A DNA stretch of 50,177 nucleotides from the NCBI GenBank assembly GCA_037443565.1, contig JBBIOB010000020.1, positions 1 to 50,177 on the forward strand, in the 5' to 3' direction. Position 1 is the first letter of the stretch, and the number at the start of each line of letters is the position of its first letter. Source of the DNA: Fervidifonticultor_A sp037443565. GTDB taxonomy: Bacteria; Sysuimicrobiota; Sysuimicrobiia; Sysuimicrobiales; Humicultoraceae. The translations under genes were made by a program, and so were the position numbers. Below are positions 1 through 9,368 of this stretch, in pieces. Under the pieces are notes generated by a model that had not been told where the DNA came from, made no database searches, and was given only the letters and a program-made list of their open reading frames with translations.

Positions 1-1031
<1,031 letters not shown>

Positions 1032-1035
<4 letters not shown>

Positions 1036-1661
1036 TCCTCGGCGACGTCCAGTCCCTGCCCTATCGCGTGGTGGCTATTCTGATCGCGATCACGGTGCAC
1101 GAGTTCGCGCACGCGTGGACCGCCGACCGACTCGGCGATCCGACCCCACGCGCGCAGGGACGCCTGTCGCTCAACCCGCTGGTGCACCTCGACCCGATGG
1201 GGTCGCTGCTCCTGCTGGTCGCGGGATTCGGATGGGCCAAGCCGGTCCAGGTCAATCCGGGGTACTTCCCCAACTGGCGGCAGGGCATGATGGTGGTCGC
1301 AGCCGCCGGGCCGCTCTCCAATATCCTCCTCCTGTTTCTGGTGGGGGCGATCCTCCAAGTCCAGGGCATGAGCGCGGCCTCGATCCTGGGGCGCTTCGCG
1401 TTCTACGTGCTGCTCTACAACGCCGTGCTGGCCGCATTCAACATGCTGCCGATCCCGCCGCTGGATGGGTCGCGCATCCTGGGCGGGCTGCTGCCGCCGG
1501 AGCAGGCCGCCGCGTACGAGCGGCTGGCGCACTACGGTCCCCTCGTGCTGCTCGTATTGATCATGCTCCCCTGGATCTCCCCCGAGCTCAACCTGCTGGG
1601 CCGCGTGATGTTTCCGGCCATCCGGTGGCTCGTCGCGCTGGCCTATCGAGGCTTTGGATGA
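1032..1661 (+). CDS. Site-2-type zinc metalloprotease, M50 family, membrane
   Basis: Polytopic intramembrane protease of the short M50B type (209 aa, no PDZ domain). The zinc motif HEFAH is at residues 23-27 inside the first membrane segment. The third metal ligand sits in NMLPIPPLDG (137-146, Asp145) in a later membrane helix. Hydrophobic stretches at roughly 8-28, 55-67, 85-112, 120-140 and 165-185 suggest five to six transmembrane segments. Substrate is unknown: the family cleaves membrane-bound anti-sigma factors and signal-peptide remnants. It overlaps lysA by 4 nt and scpA by 4 nt. Its position directly before scpAB is common in Gram-positive-related lineages. Confidence 0.88.
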
Positions 1662-2410
1662 CGGACGACCAGCAGGGCGCCGGGCCGCCCGTCCGGCCCG
1701 CCGTTGGATACACCGTGAAGGTCCCGGGGTTCGAAGGGCCGCTGGACCTGCTCGTCACGCTCGCCCACCAGGGAAAGGTCGATCTCGCGGCGGTGCCTCT
1801 GGCCGACCTCGCCCAGGAGTTTCTCGAACGGACAAAGCACGAGCCGGATCTCAACGAGGCCACGGAGGCGCTGTGGATGCTGGCGGCGCTCGTCGAGATG
1901 AAGGCCAAGCTCCTCCTGCCCAAGCCCCCGCCGGCCGAACCGCTGCCCGAGACCGGTGCCAGCGACCTTCCGGAGAGGCTCGAAGAGCAGTTAGGCGAGT
2001 ACCGCGCCTTCAAAGAGGCCGCAGAAGCACTGCGGGCCCTGGAGGAGTTCCAGCGGCAGGTGTTTGTCCGGACCTCTCAGACAGAGCCCGCGGACCTGCT
2101 GCTCGAGGGCCTCACCGTCGATGACCTGTTCAAAGCCTTTCAGGCCGTGCTCACGCGGGCGCGGGAGGAACCGGCCGCCGAAGTCCTCGACGAGCCGGTG
2201 CGTGTCTCCGACCGTAGGGCGGCGATCGTTGACGCCCTGCGCCGCCGGCCCGGCGGCACCGAGTTCTCGGCGCTGTTCCCCTCCGGGGCGACGACGGTGT
2301 TCATCGTGGTGACGTTCCTGGCCTTACTCGAGCTCATCAACGAGCGGTTGGTGCGCGTGCAGCAGGCGTCGCCGCTGGCCCCGATTCTGGTCATGCTGGT
2401 CGCACCATGA
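1658..2410 (+). CDS. scpA: Segregation and condensation protein A (kleisin)
   Basis: Kleisin subunit of the SMC-ScpA-ScpB condensin that compacts and segregates chromosomes. The ATG at 1658 overlaps the protease stop (ATGA), giving 250 aa, the usual ScpA length. The frame stays open far upstream, but that stretch has no homology and lies over the protease gene. The diagnostic N-terminal SMC-neck-binding region is present (VPGFEGPLDLLVTLA at about residues 22-36, then a segment ending in EFLERT). The C-terminal winged-helix half follows and binds the SMC head. The stop overlaps scpB as ATGA, consistent with fixed stoichiometry of the two partners. Confidence 0.93.
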   Translation: MTDDQQGAGPPVRPAVGYTVKVPGFEGPLDLLVTLAHQGKVDLAAVPLADLAQEFLERTKHEPDLNEATEALWMLAALVEMKAKLLLPKPPPAEPLPETGASDLPERLEEQLGEYRAFKEAAEALRALEEFQRQVFVRTSQTEPADLLLEGLTVDDLFKAFQAVLTRAREEPAAEVLDEPVRVSDRRAAIVDALRRRPGGTEFSALFPSGATTVFIVVTFLALLELINERLVRVQQASPLAPILVMLVAP

Positions 2411-2988
2411 TGTCCACACTCTCTCCCAACGCCGACCGGCCGCCACCGGGCGACGAGGTGGCCGCACTGGCAGCGGCGCTGGAGTGTCTGCTCTTCGTGG
2501 CCGACCGCCCCGTGCGCCTGGAGCGCCTCGCCGATGCGACGGGGGCGCCTCCCGCAGCCGTTCAGGAGGCGCTTGGTTTCCTGCAGCAGCGCCTGGACGG
2601 GAGCGGCTTCCTGCTCCAGGCGGTGGCCGGAGGCTACCAGCTCGGTACCCGGCCCGAGCACGCCGACCTGGTGCGCCGGTTCCTGCAGCGCGAGCACGGG
2701 GAATCGTTGACCAGAGGGGCCCTGGAAACGCTCGCGGTCATTGCCTACCGGCAGCCGGCGACGCGTGGCGACATCGAAGCCGTCCGCGGCACGCGCAGCG
2801 ACTGGCACATCGAGCGTCTGCTCGAGCGGCAGCTCATCCGCGAGGTCGGCCGGCGGTCATCCCCGGGCCGGCCGGTGCTCTTTGGGACGACCGAACTCTT
2901 CCTACGCTACTTCGGCCTGAACGATCTCTCTGAACTCCCGGCCATGGGGGAGCGCGGCGTCCAGGCGCTCCTGGACGTTGTGCGGTAG
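2407..2988 (+). CDS. scpB: Segregation and condensation protein B
   Basis: Winged-helix dimer that binds the ScpA linker in the SMC condensin complex. At 193 aa it has two tandem winged-helix domains. The first starts at ALECLLFVADRPV. The second contains the family signature ETLAVIAYRQPATRGDIEAV (about residues 101-120), followed by RGTRSDWHIERLLER and the GRPVLFGTTELFLRYFGL segment. Start ATG 2407 overlaps the scpA stop. The downstream carboxypeptidase begins 8 nt after the stop, so the run is one operon. Confidence 0.94.
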   Translation: MMSTLSPNADRPPPGDEVAALAAALECLLFVADRPVRLERLADATGAPPAAVQEALGFLQQRLDGSGFLLQAVAGGYQLGTRPEHADLVRRFLQREHGESLTRGALETLAVIAYRQPATRGDIEAVRGTRSDWHIERLLERQLIREVGRRSSPGRPVLFGTTELFLRYFGLNDLSELPAMGERGVQALLDVVR

Positions 2989-2996
2989 GATCTCGG

Positions 2997-4121
2997 ATGA
3001 CCGCACGCCCGGCAGCGATCGTCGCGGCCTTTTGGCTGGTGGCAGCGGTCGCGGTGGGCAGGATGCCCGTACCGGGGGCGGCCCAGAGCTTTGCGGCGTC
3101 GCCTGCCACGAGCCCCGCGGCACCGCTCGACCCGCCCCCAGCCGGTCCTGCCGCGGCAGCGCTCATCGACACGCGCACCGGCCGTGTGCTCTACGAACGC
3201 GACGCGCACCGGCGTCTGGCCCCCGCGTCGACCACCAAGATCCTCACCGCGGTTATGGCGATTGAGCGGTTCGCGCCCCACGCGACGATCGAGGTCAGCC
3301 GGAACGCCGCCGCCTTCGAGACCGGATCGCGGGTCGGGCTCGGGGCCGGGGAGCGGTGGAGGGTCGAGGATCTTCTGTACGCGCTGATCCTTGGATCGGC
3401 CAATGACGCCGCGGTCGCGATTGCCGAGGCGTCGGCGGGGAGCGTGCGGGCATTCGCCGCGCAGATGACCGACCGGGCGCGACGTGTGGGCGCGCGGGGG
3501 TCAAAGTTTGCCAACCCACACGGGCTCGACGAATCGGACCACTATTCTACAGCTTACGACCTGGCGGTGGTGGGTCGGCATGCGCTCTCGCATGCGCGCT
3601 TTGCCACCGTGGCACGCGCGCAAAGGTGGACGATTTCCCGGTCCGACCGTCCTGCTGAGGAGCTCGTGAACCGCAACAGACTGCTCGGACGATATCCAGG
3701 AGCCGATGGCATCAAGACCGGGATGACCGCGCGGGCCGGCTACACGCTCGTGGCCTCGGCGACCCGTGAGGGATGGCAGCTCATCGCGGTGGTCCTCCGC
3801 AGTCCGGACATCTATGCCGACGCCGCCCGCCTGCTCGACTACGGCTTCGGGTCGTTCGCACCGGTGACGGTGGCGACCAGGGGTACCGTGGTGGCGATGG
3901 TCACCGTGGGCCATCCGGCCCGCCGCGTGGACGGCATCGTGCCGGACGACGTGCACGCGGTGGTCCGCCGTGGTGCGGCCATCGAGCGCAGGGTCATCTG
4001 GCGCACCGACCTCCGCCTGCCCCTCGCCGCTGGAGAACGGGTGGGCGACGTGGTGTTCCTCGAGGGATCGAGCGAAGTGGCCCGCTCGCCGCTGGTGGCC
4101 CGGTCCCGCGTTGGACCGTAG
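2997..4121 (+). CDS. dacF: D-alanyl-D-alanine carboxypeptidase (PBP5/DacF family, S11)
   Basis: Serine DD-carboxypeptidase that trims the terminal D-Ala of peptidoglycan stem peptides outside the membrane. A signal peptide occupies residues 1-30 (hydrophobic AAFWLVAAVAV, then AAQS). The three penicillin-binding motifs are visible: STTK (78-81, nucleophile Ser78), SAN (134-136) and KTG (240-242). The C-terminal 100 residues form the PBP5-type beta domain. No C-terminal amphipathic membrane anchor is obvious in the last 20 residues, so it may be held by an uncleaved signal or released. The scpAB-dacF order supports the name. The exact paralogue (dacA/B/F) is not decided by sequence alone. Confidence 0.9.
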   Translation: MTARPAAIVAAFWLVAAVAVGRMPVPGAAQSFAASPATSPAAPLDPPPAGPAAAALIDTRTGRVLYERDAHRRLAPASTTKILTAVMAIERFAPHATIEVSRNAAAFETGSRVGLGAGERWRVEDLLYALILGSANDAAVAIAEASAGSVRAFAAQMTDRARRVGARGSKFANPHGLDESDHYSTAYDLAVVGRHALSHARFATVARAQRWTISRSDRPAEELVNRNRLLGRYPGADGIKTGMTARAGYTLVASATREGWQLIAVVLRSPDIYADAARLLDYGFGSFAPVTVATRGTVVAMVTVGHPARRVDGIVPDDVHAVVRRGAAIERRVIWRTDLRLPLAAGERVGDVVFLEGSSEVARSPLVARSRVGP

Positions 4122-4135
4122 GGTGTGCGGCTGCC

Positions 4136-4741
4136 GTGAAGCGCGATCGCATCAAGTGGGAGGCACGTTACCGGGCCGGCGATGCGGTCCACGACGGCCC
4201 GCCCTCACGGCTGCTGCGCCGGTGGGTCGAGGCGCTGCCCAAGGGGCGAGCCCTCGACGTGGCGACGGGCCTGGGCCGCAACGCCATCTTCCTGGCCTCA
4301 TGCGGGTATCGGGTGGACGCCGTCGACATCTCGCCGACAGGGCTGGCGGAGGCCGCGCGGCGGGCGCGGAGAGCCGGTGTGCGGGTCCGGTGGATCGAGG
4401 CCGATCTCGACGACTATCCGCTCCCGGCCGATCGGTACGATCTCATCGTCAACACGTTTTTCCTCAAGCGGCGCCTGATCCCGGCGATGCAGCGTGCGGT
4501 GCGTCGGGGCGGCGTTATCGTCATCGAGACCCACCTGGAGGGTGACGATGCCTGCCGGCTGCGGAGCCGAGGACGCCGGCTGCGCCCGGGCGAGCTCCAG
4601 CAGTGGTTTCGCGGGTGGGAGATCTTGGAGATGGAAGAAGGGCTGTTCAGCGAAGGCGGCCGGCCCATGGCACTCGGCCGGGTGGTCGCCAGGCGTCCAG
4701 CCGCCCGGCGCACGGGATCGGGAGGACTGCGCCGGACATGA
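4136..4741 (+). CDS. Class I SAM-dependent methyltransferase
   Basis: Small cytosolic methyltransferase (201 aa). The GTG at 4136 is the first sensible start after the dacF stop (14 nt gap); the frame is open upstream, but only as a shadow of dacF. The SAM-binding motif I, ALDVATGLGRNA, is at residues 39-50, an acidic end of strand 2 (VDAVDIS) follows, and motif III is YDLIVNTFFLKRRLI. This resembles the TehB/UbiE-like group. The hydrophobic and arginine-rich LKRRL segment hints at a small-molecule substrate, which cannot be named. The stop overlaps the next gene as ATGA. Confidence 0.8.
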   Translation: MKRDRIKWEARYRAGDAVHDGPPSRLLRRWVEALPKGRALDVATGLGRNAIFLASCGYRVDAVDISPTGLAEAARRARRAGVRVRWIEADLDDYPLPADRYDLIVNTFFLKRRLIPAMQRAVRRGGVIVIETHLEGDDACRLRSRGRRLRPGELQQWFRGWEILEMEEGLFSEGGRPMALGRVVARRPAARRTGSGGLRRT

Positions 4742-5601
4742 GATGGACACCGGCGGCGATCTTCGCCGCAGCAGTCGCGGCGCTAGTCGCCTCGGCGCAC
4801 TCCGCCGTCGGCGGATTCCCTCTCTCTGTCCGCGACGCGACGGGCGCGGTCGTCGCAATCCCCGAGCCACCCAGGCGTATCATCTCGTTGGCGCCGAGCG
4901 TGACCGAGATCCTCTTCGCCCTGGGGCTCGACCGAGAGATCGTCGGGTTGAGCGACGCCGATGACTACCCACCGGACCGTGTGCGGGGAAAACCCAGGGT
5001 TGGGGGTGTGGTGATCAACCTCGAGCGCGCCGTGGCGCTGCGTCCCGATCTCGTTGTCGGGATGGCGAGCCTGCAGGCCGACCAGATCGCGCGCCTTCGG
5101 GCCGTGCGGCTCCGCGTGCTCGCCGTGGACGCTGAGTCCGTCGCCGAGACCGTCGAGCAGGTCCGGCTCCTGGGCAGGGTGACCGGTCGGGTGAAGGAGG
5201 GCGAGACGCTGGCCCGCTCGATCGAGCAGCAGGCGCAGGGAGCCCGCCCCACGTCGGTTGTCCGGGTCTACATCGAGGTCTGGCACGAGCCGGTCCTCGC
5301 CGCGGCCGACGGAACGCTGGTCGACGACCTGACGCGCCGGGCAGGCGGTCAGAACATCTTCCAAGACCGGCGAGGGTACGTGCAGGTGTCGATGGAATCC
5401 GTCCTTGTGCGCAATCCCCAGGTAGTCTTTCTCCTCTACCCCGGGCGGGCCGCGTTGATAGCCCGGCCCGGCTGGCGGGCGATCGAGGCGGGCCGCGCCG
5501 GTCGGGTGCATGAGCTTCCACCGGATTTGGTGACGAGGCCGGGCCCGCGCGTCGTCGATGGGCTCGCTCTGGTCCTGCGGCTGCTGCGCGATGGACGTTA
5601 G
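4738..5601 (+). CDS. Cobalamin/heme-type ABC transporter substrate-binding protein (BtuF-like)
   Basis: Periplasmic-binding-protein-like class III protein, 287 aa. The ATG at 4738 overlaps the methyltransferase stop and gives a clean signal peptide (residues 1-25, AAIFAAAVAALVASAHS). The family signature PRRIISLAPSVTEILFALGL lies at about residues 45-64, followed by VGLSDADDYP and the long rigid helix between lobes. BtuF, FhuD, FepB and HmuT share this fold, and the cobalamin-type opening SLAPSVTEILFALG favours a corrinoid. It overlaps the ATPase gene by 11 nt. No FecCD/BtuC permease gene lies between or next to them, which is abnormal for this transporter class. Confidence 0.82.
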   Translation: MRWTPAAIFAAAVAALVASAHSAVGGFPLSVRDATGAVVAIPEPPRRIISLAPSVTEILFALGLDREIVGLSDADDYPPDRVRGKPRVGGVVINLERAVALRPDLVVGMASLQADQIARLRAVRLRVLAVDAESVAETVEQVRLLGRVTGRVKEGETLARSIEQQAQGARPTSVVRVYIEVWHEPVLAAADGTLVDDLTRRAGGQNIFQDRRGYVQVSMESVLVRNPQVVFLLYPGRAALIARPGWRAIEAGRAGRVHELPPDLVTRPGPRVVDGLALVLRLLRDGR

Positions 5602-6868
5602 CGTCGGCCCACACGACATCCAGGTCGAGATCGCGGGGCTCCATTGCCGCTTGGGGACAACCGCGGCCCTCTCCGGCGTATCGTTGCAGATTCCCGCTCA
5701 ATCCGTCTGCGGGGTTGTGGGGCCAAACGGTGCCGGAAAGACCACGCTGCTGCGGGCGCTGGCCGGCACGGTCGGCGCCAGCGCCGGCGCGGTCCTCGTC
5801 GGCGGACGCGATCCGCACGCCACGCCTCCGGCAGAGCTTGCGCGGGTCATGGCCGTCCTTCCCCAACACCCGGTCGCGCCCATCGGTATCACCGTGCGCG
5901 AGGCCGTGGCGTGGGGGCGCGATCCCCACCTGAGACGGCTCGGCCGGCCGGGCCCCGACGACCTGCGGGCGGTGGATGAGGCGCTCCGGCACACCGGGAT
6001 GCTGGCTCTGGCCGACCGCCCGGTGGATCAGCTCAGCGGCGGCGAACGCCATCGTGCCCTCATCGCCCGCGCGCTGGCCCAGACTCCACGGATCCTGCTG
6101 CTCGACGAGCCCACGGTGCACCTGGACATCACGCACCAGGTCGAGATCATGCAATTGCTGCGGCGGCTGGCCGCCGGCGGCCTCACCATCGTGGCCGCGC
6201 TCCACGATCTCAACCTGGCGTCGGCCTATTGTGACCTCATGGCACTGCTGGCCTCGGGCCGACTCCTCGACGTCGGCTCGCCCGCTCAGGTAGTCCGTGC
6301 CGACCTCATCCGCCAGGCGTACGGGTCGGCGGCGACAGTCCGGGTGAATCCGGGGACGGGCCGGCCGTATCTCGTAGTGACCGGCCCTGCCGCAGCGCAC
6401 CGGGCCGAGCCCGTGCGACGGGTCCATGTGGTCGGCGGTGGGGGGACCGGCGCCGAGGTCATGACCCGGTGCGTCGAAGCCGGGTACGGCGTGAGCACCG
6501 GGGTGGTGCACGTCATGGACAGCGACGACGAGGTGGCCCGCGACCTCCACGCCGAGGTCGTGCAGGAAGCGCCGTTCTCCCCGATCAGCCCCGAGACCGC
6601 CCGGGCCGCCGCGGACCTGGCACGCAGTGCCGACGCGGTCGTCGTGGCGGCGGTGCCCATCGGTCCGGGCAACATGCGCAACCTCGAGGTGGCGGCCGCA
6701 GCCCTGACAGCCGGCGTGCCGGTGATCATCCTCGACGGCGTCGCGGGACGCGACTACACCGGAGGTGCGGCAACCGCTCAGGTGGCGGCCATGACGGCGC
6801 AGGGTGCCTGGCTGGTCCCAGACGTCTCCGGTGCCCTCGATCTCCTCCGGCGCACCGTGCCGGTCTGA
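5591..6868 (+). CDS. ABC transporter ATPase (BtuD/FecE type) with extra C-terminal Rossmann-like domain
   Basis: ATP-binding subunit for an iron-siderophore/cobalamin-type importer, 425 aa instead of the usual 250-270. Walker A GPNGAGKTT is at 44-52, the Q-loop region is PQHP (91-94), the signature LSGGE is at 148-152 and Walker B ILLLDEPT is near 168-175. The H-loop lies in AALHDLNLAS. Residues about 275-425 are an added domain that opens with VHVVGGGGTGAEV, a dinucleotide-type glycine loop. It continues with alternating strands and helices (DAVVVAAVPIGPGNMRN, PVIILDG). Start ATG 5591 overlaps the binding-protein gene by 11 nt. The expected permease is not encoded here, so the pair must use a permease elsewhere or have lost it. 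Confidence 0.86.
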   Translation: MDVSVGPHDIQVEIAGLHCRLGTTAALSGVSLQIPAQSVCGVVGPNGAGKTTLLRALAGTVGASAGAVLVGGRDPHATPPAELARVMAVLPQHPVAPIGITVREAVAWGRDPHLRRLGRPGPDDLRAVDEALRHTGMLALADRPVDQLSGGERHRALIARALAQTPRILLLDEPTVHLDITHQVEIMQLLRRLAAGGLTIVAALHDLNLASAYCDLMALLASGRLLDVGSPAQVVRADLIRQAYGSAATVRVNPGTGRPYLVVTGPAAAHRAEPVRRVHVVGGGGTGAEVMTRCVEAGYGVSTGVVHVMDSDDEVARDLHAEVVQEAPFSPISPETARAAADLARSADAVVVAAVPIGPGNMRNLEVAAAALTAGVPVIILDGVAGRDYTGGAATAQVAAMTAQGAWLVPDVSGALDLLRRTVPV

Positions 6869-6876
6869 GCGCGCGC

Positions 6877-7590
6877 ATGTCCGCACCCGAAGATCGCTCC
6901 AGTCCGCCCCGGTCGCGACGACCTGTGGTGGCCATCGATGGGCCGTCGGCCTCGGGCAAGTCCACTGTCGCGCGTGAGGTGGCTCGGCGGCTGGGCGTGG
7001 ACTACGTCGATACCGGCGCCATGTACCGCGCGGTGGCCTGGGCTGCCGCGCAGCGGGGGATCGATCTCGCGGACGAGGCAGGGCTCGGTCGCCTGGCGGC
7101 TTCGCTCGTGATCGAGCAGCCGGACAGTGAGGAGAGCGATCAACTGCTGGTGGACGGGGCGGATGTGACCGAAGCGATCCGCAGCCCCCAGGTGAGCGCC
7201 GCGGCATCGGTGGTCAGCGTGGTGCCCGATGTACGCGAGGGGCTCGTCGCGCAGCAGCGCGCGCGGGCAGCCCGGGGAGGCGTCGTGATGGAGGGCCGGG
7301 ACATCGGCACGGTGGTGCTGCCCGACGCCGACCTCAAGGTCTTCCTCGACGCGTCGCTCGACGCCCGCGCGCAGCGGCGCTACGATGAGCTGCGGCGCCG
7401 CGGCGTGGACATCTCGCTTGACGAGGTCCGTCGCCAGGTGGACGCGCGTGACCGCCGCGACGAGACCCGCGCGCATTCGCCGCTGCGCCCCGCGCCCGAC
7501 GCCGTAATCATCGACACGACCTCGATGGGTCCGGAGCAGGTCGTCGAGCGGGTCGTGTCTCTGCTCCACGACCGGAGGGGACGCGTATGA
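6877..7590 (+). CDS. cmk: Cytidylate kinase
   Basis: Phosphorylates CMP and dCMP with ATP in pyrimidine salvage and turnover. At 237 aa it matches the family. The P-loop GPSASGKST is at 22-30, preceded by VVAID. DTGAMYRAVAW (about 46-56), EGRDIGTVVLPDADLKVFLDAS (central) and the lid-region arginines RRYDEL are all classical Cmk blocks. ATG 6877 follows the ATPase stop by 8 nt. The frame is open upstream, but only as a shadow. It couples to plsC through an ATGA overlap, the same cmk-plsC pair seen in many Gram-positive relatives. Confidence 0.95.
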   Translation: MSAPEDRSSPPRSRRPVVAIDGPSASGKSTVAREVARRLGVDYVDTGAMYRAVAWAAAQRGIDLADEAGLGRLAASLVIEQPDSEESDQLLVDGADVTEAIRSPQVSAAASVVSVVPDVREGLVAQQRARAARGGVVMEGRDIGTVVLPDADLKVFLDASLDARAQRRYDELRRRGVDISLDEVRRQVDARDRRDETRAHSPLRPAPDAVIIDTTSMGPEQVVERVVSLLHDRRGRV

Positions 7591-8216
7591 ACGCGTGGTA
7601 CAGCCTCTGGAAGGGCCTGCTGGCGGTGTACTTCTGGATCCAGTTCGGGCTGCGCGTCGAGGGCCGCGAGCACGAACCGCCCTCGGGCCCGGTCCTGGCG
7701 ATCTGCAACCACGCCAGCGCGCTCGACCCGCCGATTGCGGGCGTCGCCCTGCGGCGCCGGGCCTGGTACATGGCCAAGATCGAGCTGCTCAAGACCCCGG
7801 TGCTGGGCTTCCTGCTGCGCTCGGTCGGCACGTTTCCCGTCCGGCGCGGGACGGCCGACCGGCAGTCCATCCGCACCGCGCTGCGCGTGCTCGACCGCGG
7901 CCAGGTGCTGGTGATGTTTCCTGAAGGCACGCGGAGCTCAGACGGCCGGCTGCTGCCGGTGGAGCCCGGGGCGGCCCTGCTCGCCCTGAGGGCGGGCGCC
8001 GTCGTGCTCCCGATGGCGGTGATCGGCACGCACCATGTCATGCCGAAAGGCGCCCGCTTCCCACGTCGGGCCCGCATCAGGGTCCGCCTGGGGCCGCCCA
8101 TCATGGTGCCGCGTCACGACGGCCACATCGGCCACGAGACCCTAGAAGCGTGGGGCCAGCGGTTCGCCGCGGCGATCGCGGCGCTGCTCCCGCCGGATCA
8201 GCAGCCGAGACCCTGA
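7587..8216 (+). CDS. plsC: 1-acyl-sn-glycerol-3-phosphate acyltransferase
   Basis: Membrane-associated acyltransferase that makes phosphatidic acid from lysophosphatidate. The catalytic HX4D motif is in NHASALDPP (about residues 46-54), and the glycerophosphate-binding motif FPEGTRS lies about 66 residues later. An N-terminal hydrophobic segment (LLAVYFWIQFGLRV) can insert in the membrane. Length is 209 aa, typical of the compact PlsC type. The stop at 8216 is only 4 nt from the stop of the opposing toxin pseudogene. In related genomes cmk-plsC is normally followed by ispH, which here lies 25 kb further on. Confidence 0.92.
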   Translation: MNAWYSLWKGLLAVYFWIQFGLRVEGREHEPPSGPVLAICNHASALDPPIAGVALRRRAWYMAKIELLKTPVLGFLLRSVGTFPVRRGTADRQSIRTALRVLDRGQVLVMFPEGTRSSDGRLLPVEPGAALLALRAGAVVLPMAVIGTHHVMPKGARFPRRARIRVRLGPPIMVPRHDGHIGHETLEAWGQRFAAAIAALLPPDQQPRP

Positions 8217-8220
8217 ACGC

Positions 8221-8627
8221 TCAGGCGAGGTGCAGAACTGCAACGCCGATGGCGGCAGCCGCCGCGACGACCCTGTCGTCTTGCGTGGCCAGCTGCAGCC
8301 CCAGCCGGGCGGCCAGTTCCAGATAGGCCGCGTCGTAGGCGGAAAGCCGTGCTGTCTGCCGAGGGGGAGAACCGAGCCAAAGGTGCTGCCCATGGCGCGC
8401 TGGTCAATGACAATGGGGAGTGCGCCCAGGAGTTCGACGAAGCGCGCGCTCTGGGCCTCGGTCAGCCGTCCCCGCCGCTCGGCCAACAGAAGGACATTGG
8501 CCACTTCCAGCGGCCAGATCGCGGGAACGACAGCGGTGGCGCCCACCAACCGGTCGAGGGCGGCTTCGGTGTAGGGTGTCGTCTCGTCCTCGAAGCACCA
8601 GGACATCGTCACTGAGGCATCGAGCAC
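8221..8627 (-). pseudogene. vapC: PIN-domain toxin VapC, frameshifted
   Basis: A PIN-domain ribonuclease of a type II toxin-antitoxin module, broken by one frameshift. The N-terminal part reads from GTG 8627 with the PIN motif LDASVTMSWCFEDE and the acidic PLEVANVL. It stays in frame down to a Gly codon at 8348-8346. The C-terminal part continues only in the next frame, from 8346, as LSAYDAAYLELAARLG and ATQDDRVV, ending in TGA at 8221. Joining them needs one added base near 8346 and restores about 135 aa, the normal VapC length with all four acidic residues. Uncorrected translation instead reads on through the plsC end. A CTG codon at 8639 overlaps the antitoxin stop and may be a mutated original start. 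Sequencing error is the alternative. Confidence 0.82.
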
Positions 8628-8638
8628 GAACTCCGCCT

Positions 8639-8752
8639 TCAGGGACGACCCTCCTCGATCAGGTCACGTAGCGCAAGAGGCTTCAGCGTGATTCCCCTGC
8701 GGAACTCACGGAGGGCGTCCAGCACACGCCGGGGATCGTCTTGGGGACCTCG
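8639..8752 (-). pseudogene. vapB: VapB-type antitoxin remnant, 5'-truncated
   Basis: In the frame ending at TGA 8639 the peptide reads VLDALREFRRG then TLKPLALRDLIEEGRP. This is the conserved C-terminal toxin-neutralising tail of a family of VapB antitoxins encoded just before VapC. The frame is closed by a stop at 8753-8755, and no DNA-binding domain can be read upstream. GTG at 8725 is the only internal start and would give just 28 aa. The stop touches the first codons of the toxin gene, the usual vapB-vapC overlap. I infer a truncated antitoxin beside a frameshifted toxin, that is, a dying module. Confidence 0.65.
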
Positions 8753-8801
8753 TCAAGGTCGCCTCTGTGGGCGTTGGCGGTCCTGGACCGTAGGAGTCGA
8801 A

Positions 8802-9368
8802 TCAGAGGCAGGAAGGAGCAGCTTGGAGATCTTCCTCCCAGCGCAGTACCGTGACCCGACGCGGTGTGCCGTAGAGCGGGGACGCGCCCTCGTAGGTGAT
8901 GTCCACGTCGGCGCGGACCGTCCGGGTGTGCAGGACCGTGAAGGTGGCGTCCGGGTTGTAGCGGCGGATCTCTCCGGTGGCCAGCACGCACCAGCGGCGG
9001 GCCGAGGGGGGTGGGGTGCCCGAGCAGTTCAGCAGACAGGTCAGAGAGGTGATGTACCAGCCCCGCTGATCCGCGCTCGCCGGGTACTGCGTGTAGGGAA
9101 CCGCCGCGGCATCCTTGTTTCCCTTGAGCAGGTAGATCTGATGCTCGAGACCCGCCTGTGCCAGGTAGAGCGCGGCGGCGTCCCAGCGGGTCAGGCGACC
9201 CATCTCGAGATCGGCGACCATCACCTGGGCGATGCCCCCGGCGATCAACGCCAGGATCAGCGTCACAACGATCGCCATGATCAGGGCGACGCCCTCTTCA
9301 CCCGAGCGGTGTCGCGCCCCGGCTGCGCGGCTACGGGGCCTGGCGATAGGCGCGCGAGGTGAGGACAA
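8802..9368 (-). CDS. PilX-like type IV pilus assembly/minor pilin protein
   Basis: The last gene of the pilus operon. Residues about 24-46 form the N-terminal helix GVALIMAIVVTLILALIAGG. It follows a basic leader and a Gly-Val cleavage-type junction, and the usual +5 Glu is replaced by Met, as in PilX/GspK-like proteins. The remainder (188 aa total) is a globular domain with four cysteines (CLLNC and C-terminal ones) of unknown fold. The start is taken at TTG 9368, overlapping the preceding pilin gene by 38 nt; a later start cannot be excluded because no strong ribosome site is obvious. It lies downstream of four pseudopilin genes in one direction. Confidence 0.68.
   Translation of the reverse strand: MSSPRAPIARPRSRAAGARHRSGEEGVALIMAIVVTLILALIAGGIAQVMVADLEMGRLTRWDAAALYLAQAGLEHQIYLLKGNKDAAAVPYTQYPASADQRGWYITSLTCLLNCSGTPPPSARRWCVLATGEIRRYNPDATFTVLHTRTVRADVDITYEGASPLYGTPRRVTVLRWEEDLQAAPSCL

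Noticed and set aside
5015..7207. 730-codon open frame on the minus strand across the ABC and cmk genes
   Set aside because: High-GC shadow frame over three well-supported genes; its translation is low-complexity Pro/Arg/Gly.
8212..8225. CCTGA-ACGC-TCAGG dyad between the plsC and toxin stop codons
   Set aside because: Only 5 bp arms and made largely by two TGA stops facing each other; too weak to be a terminator.
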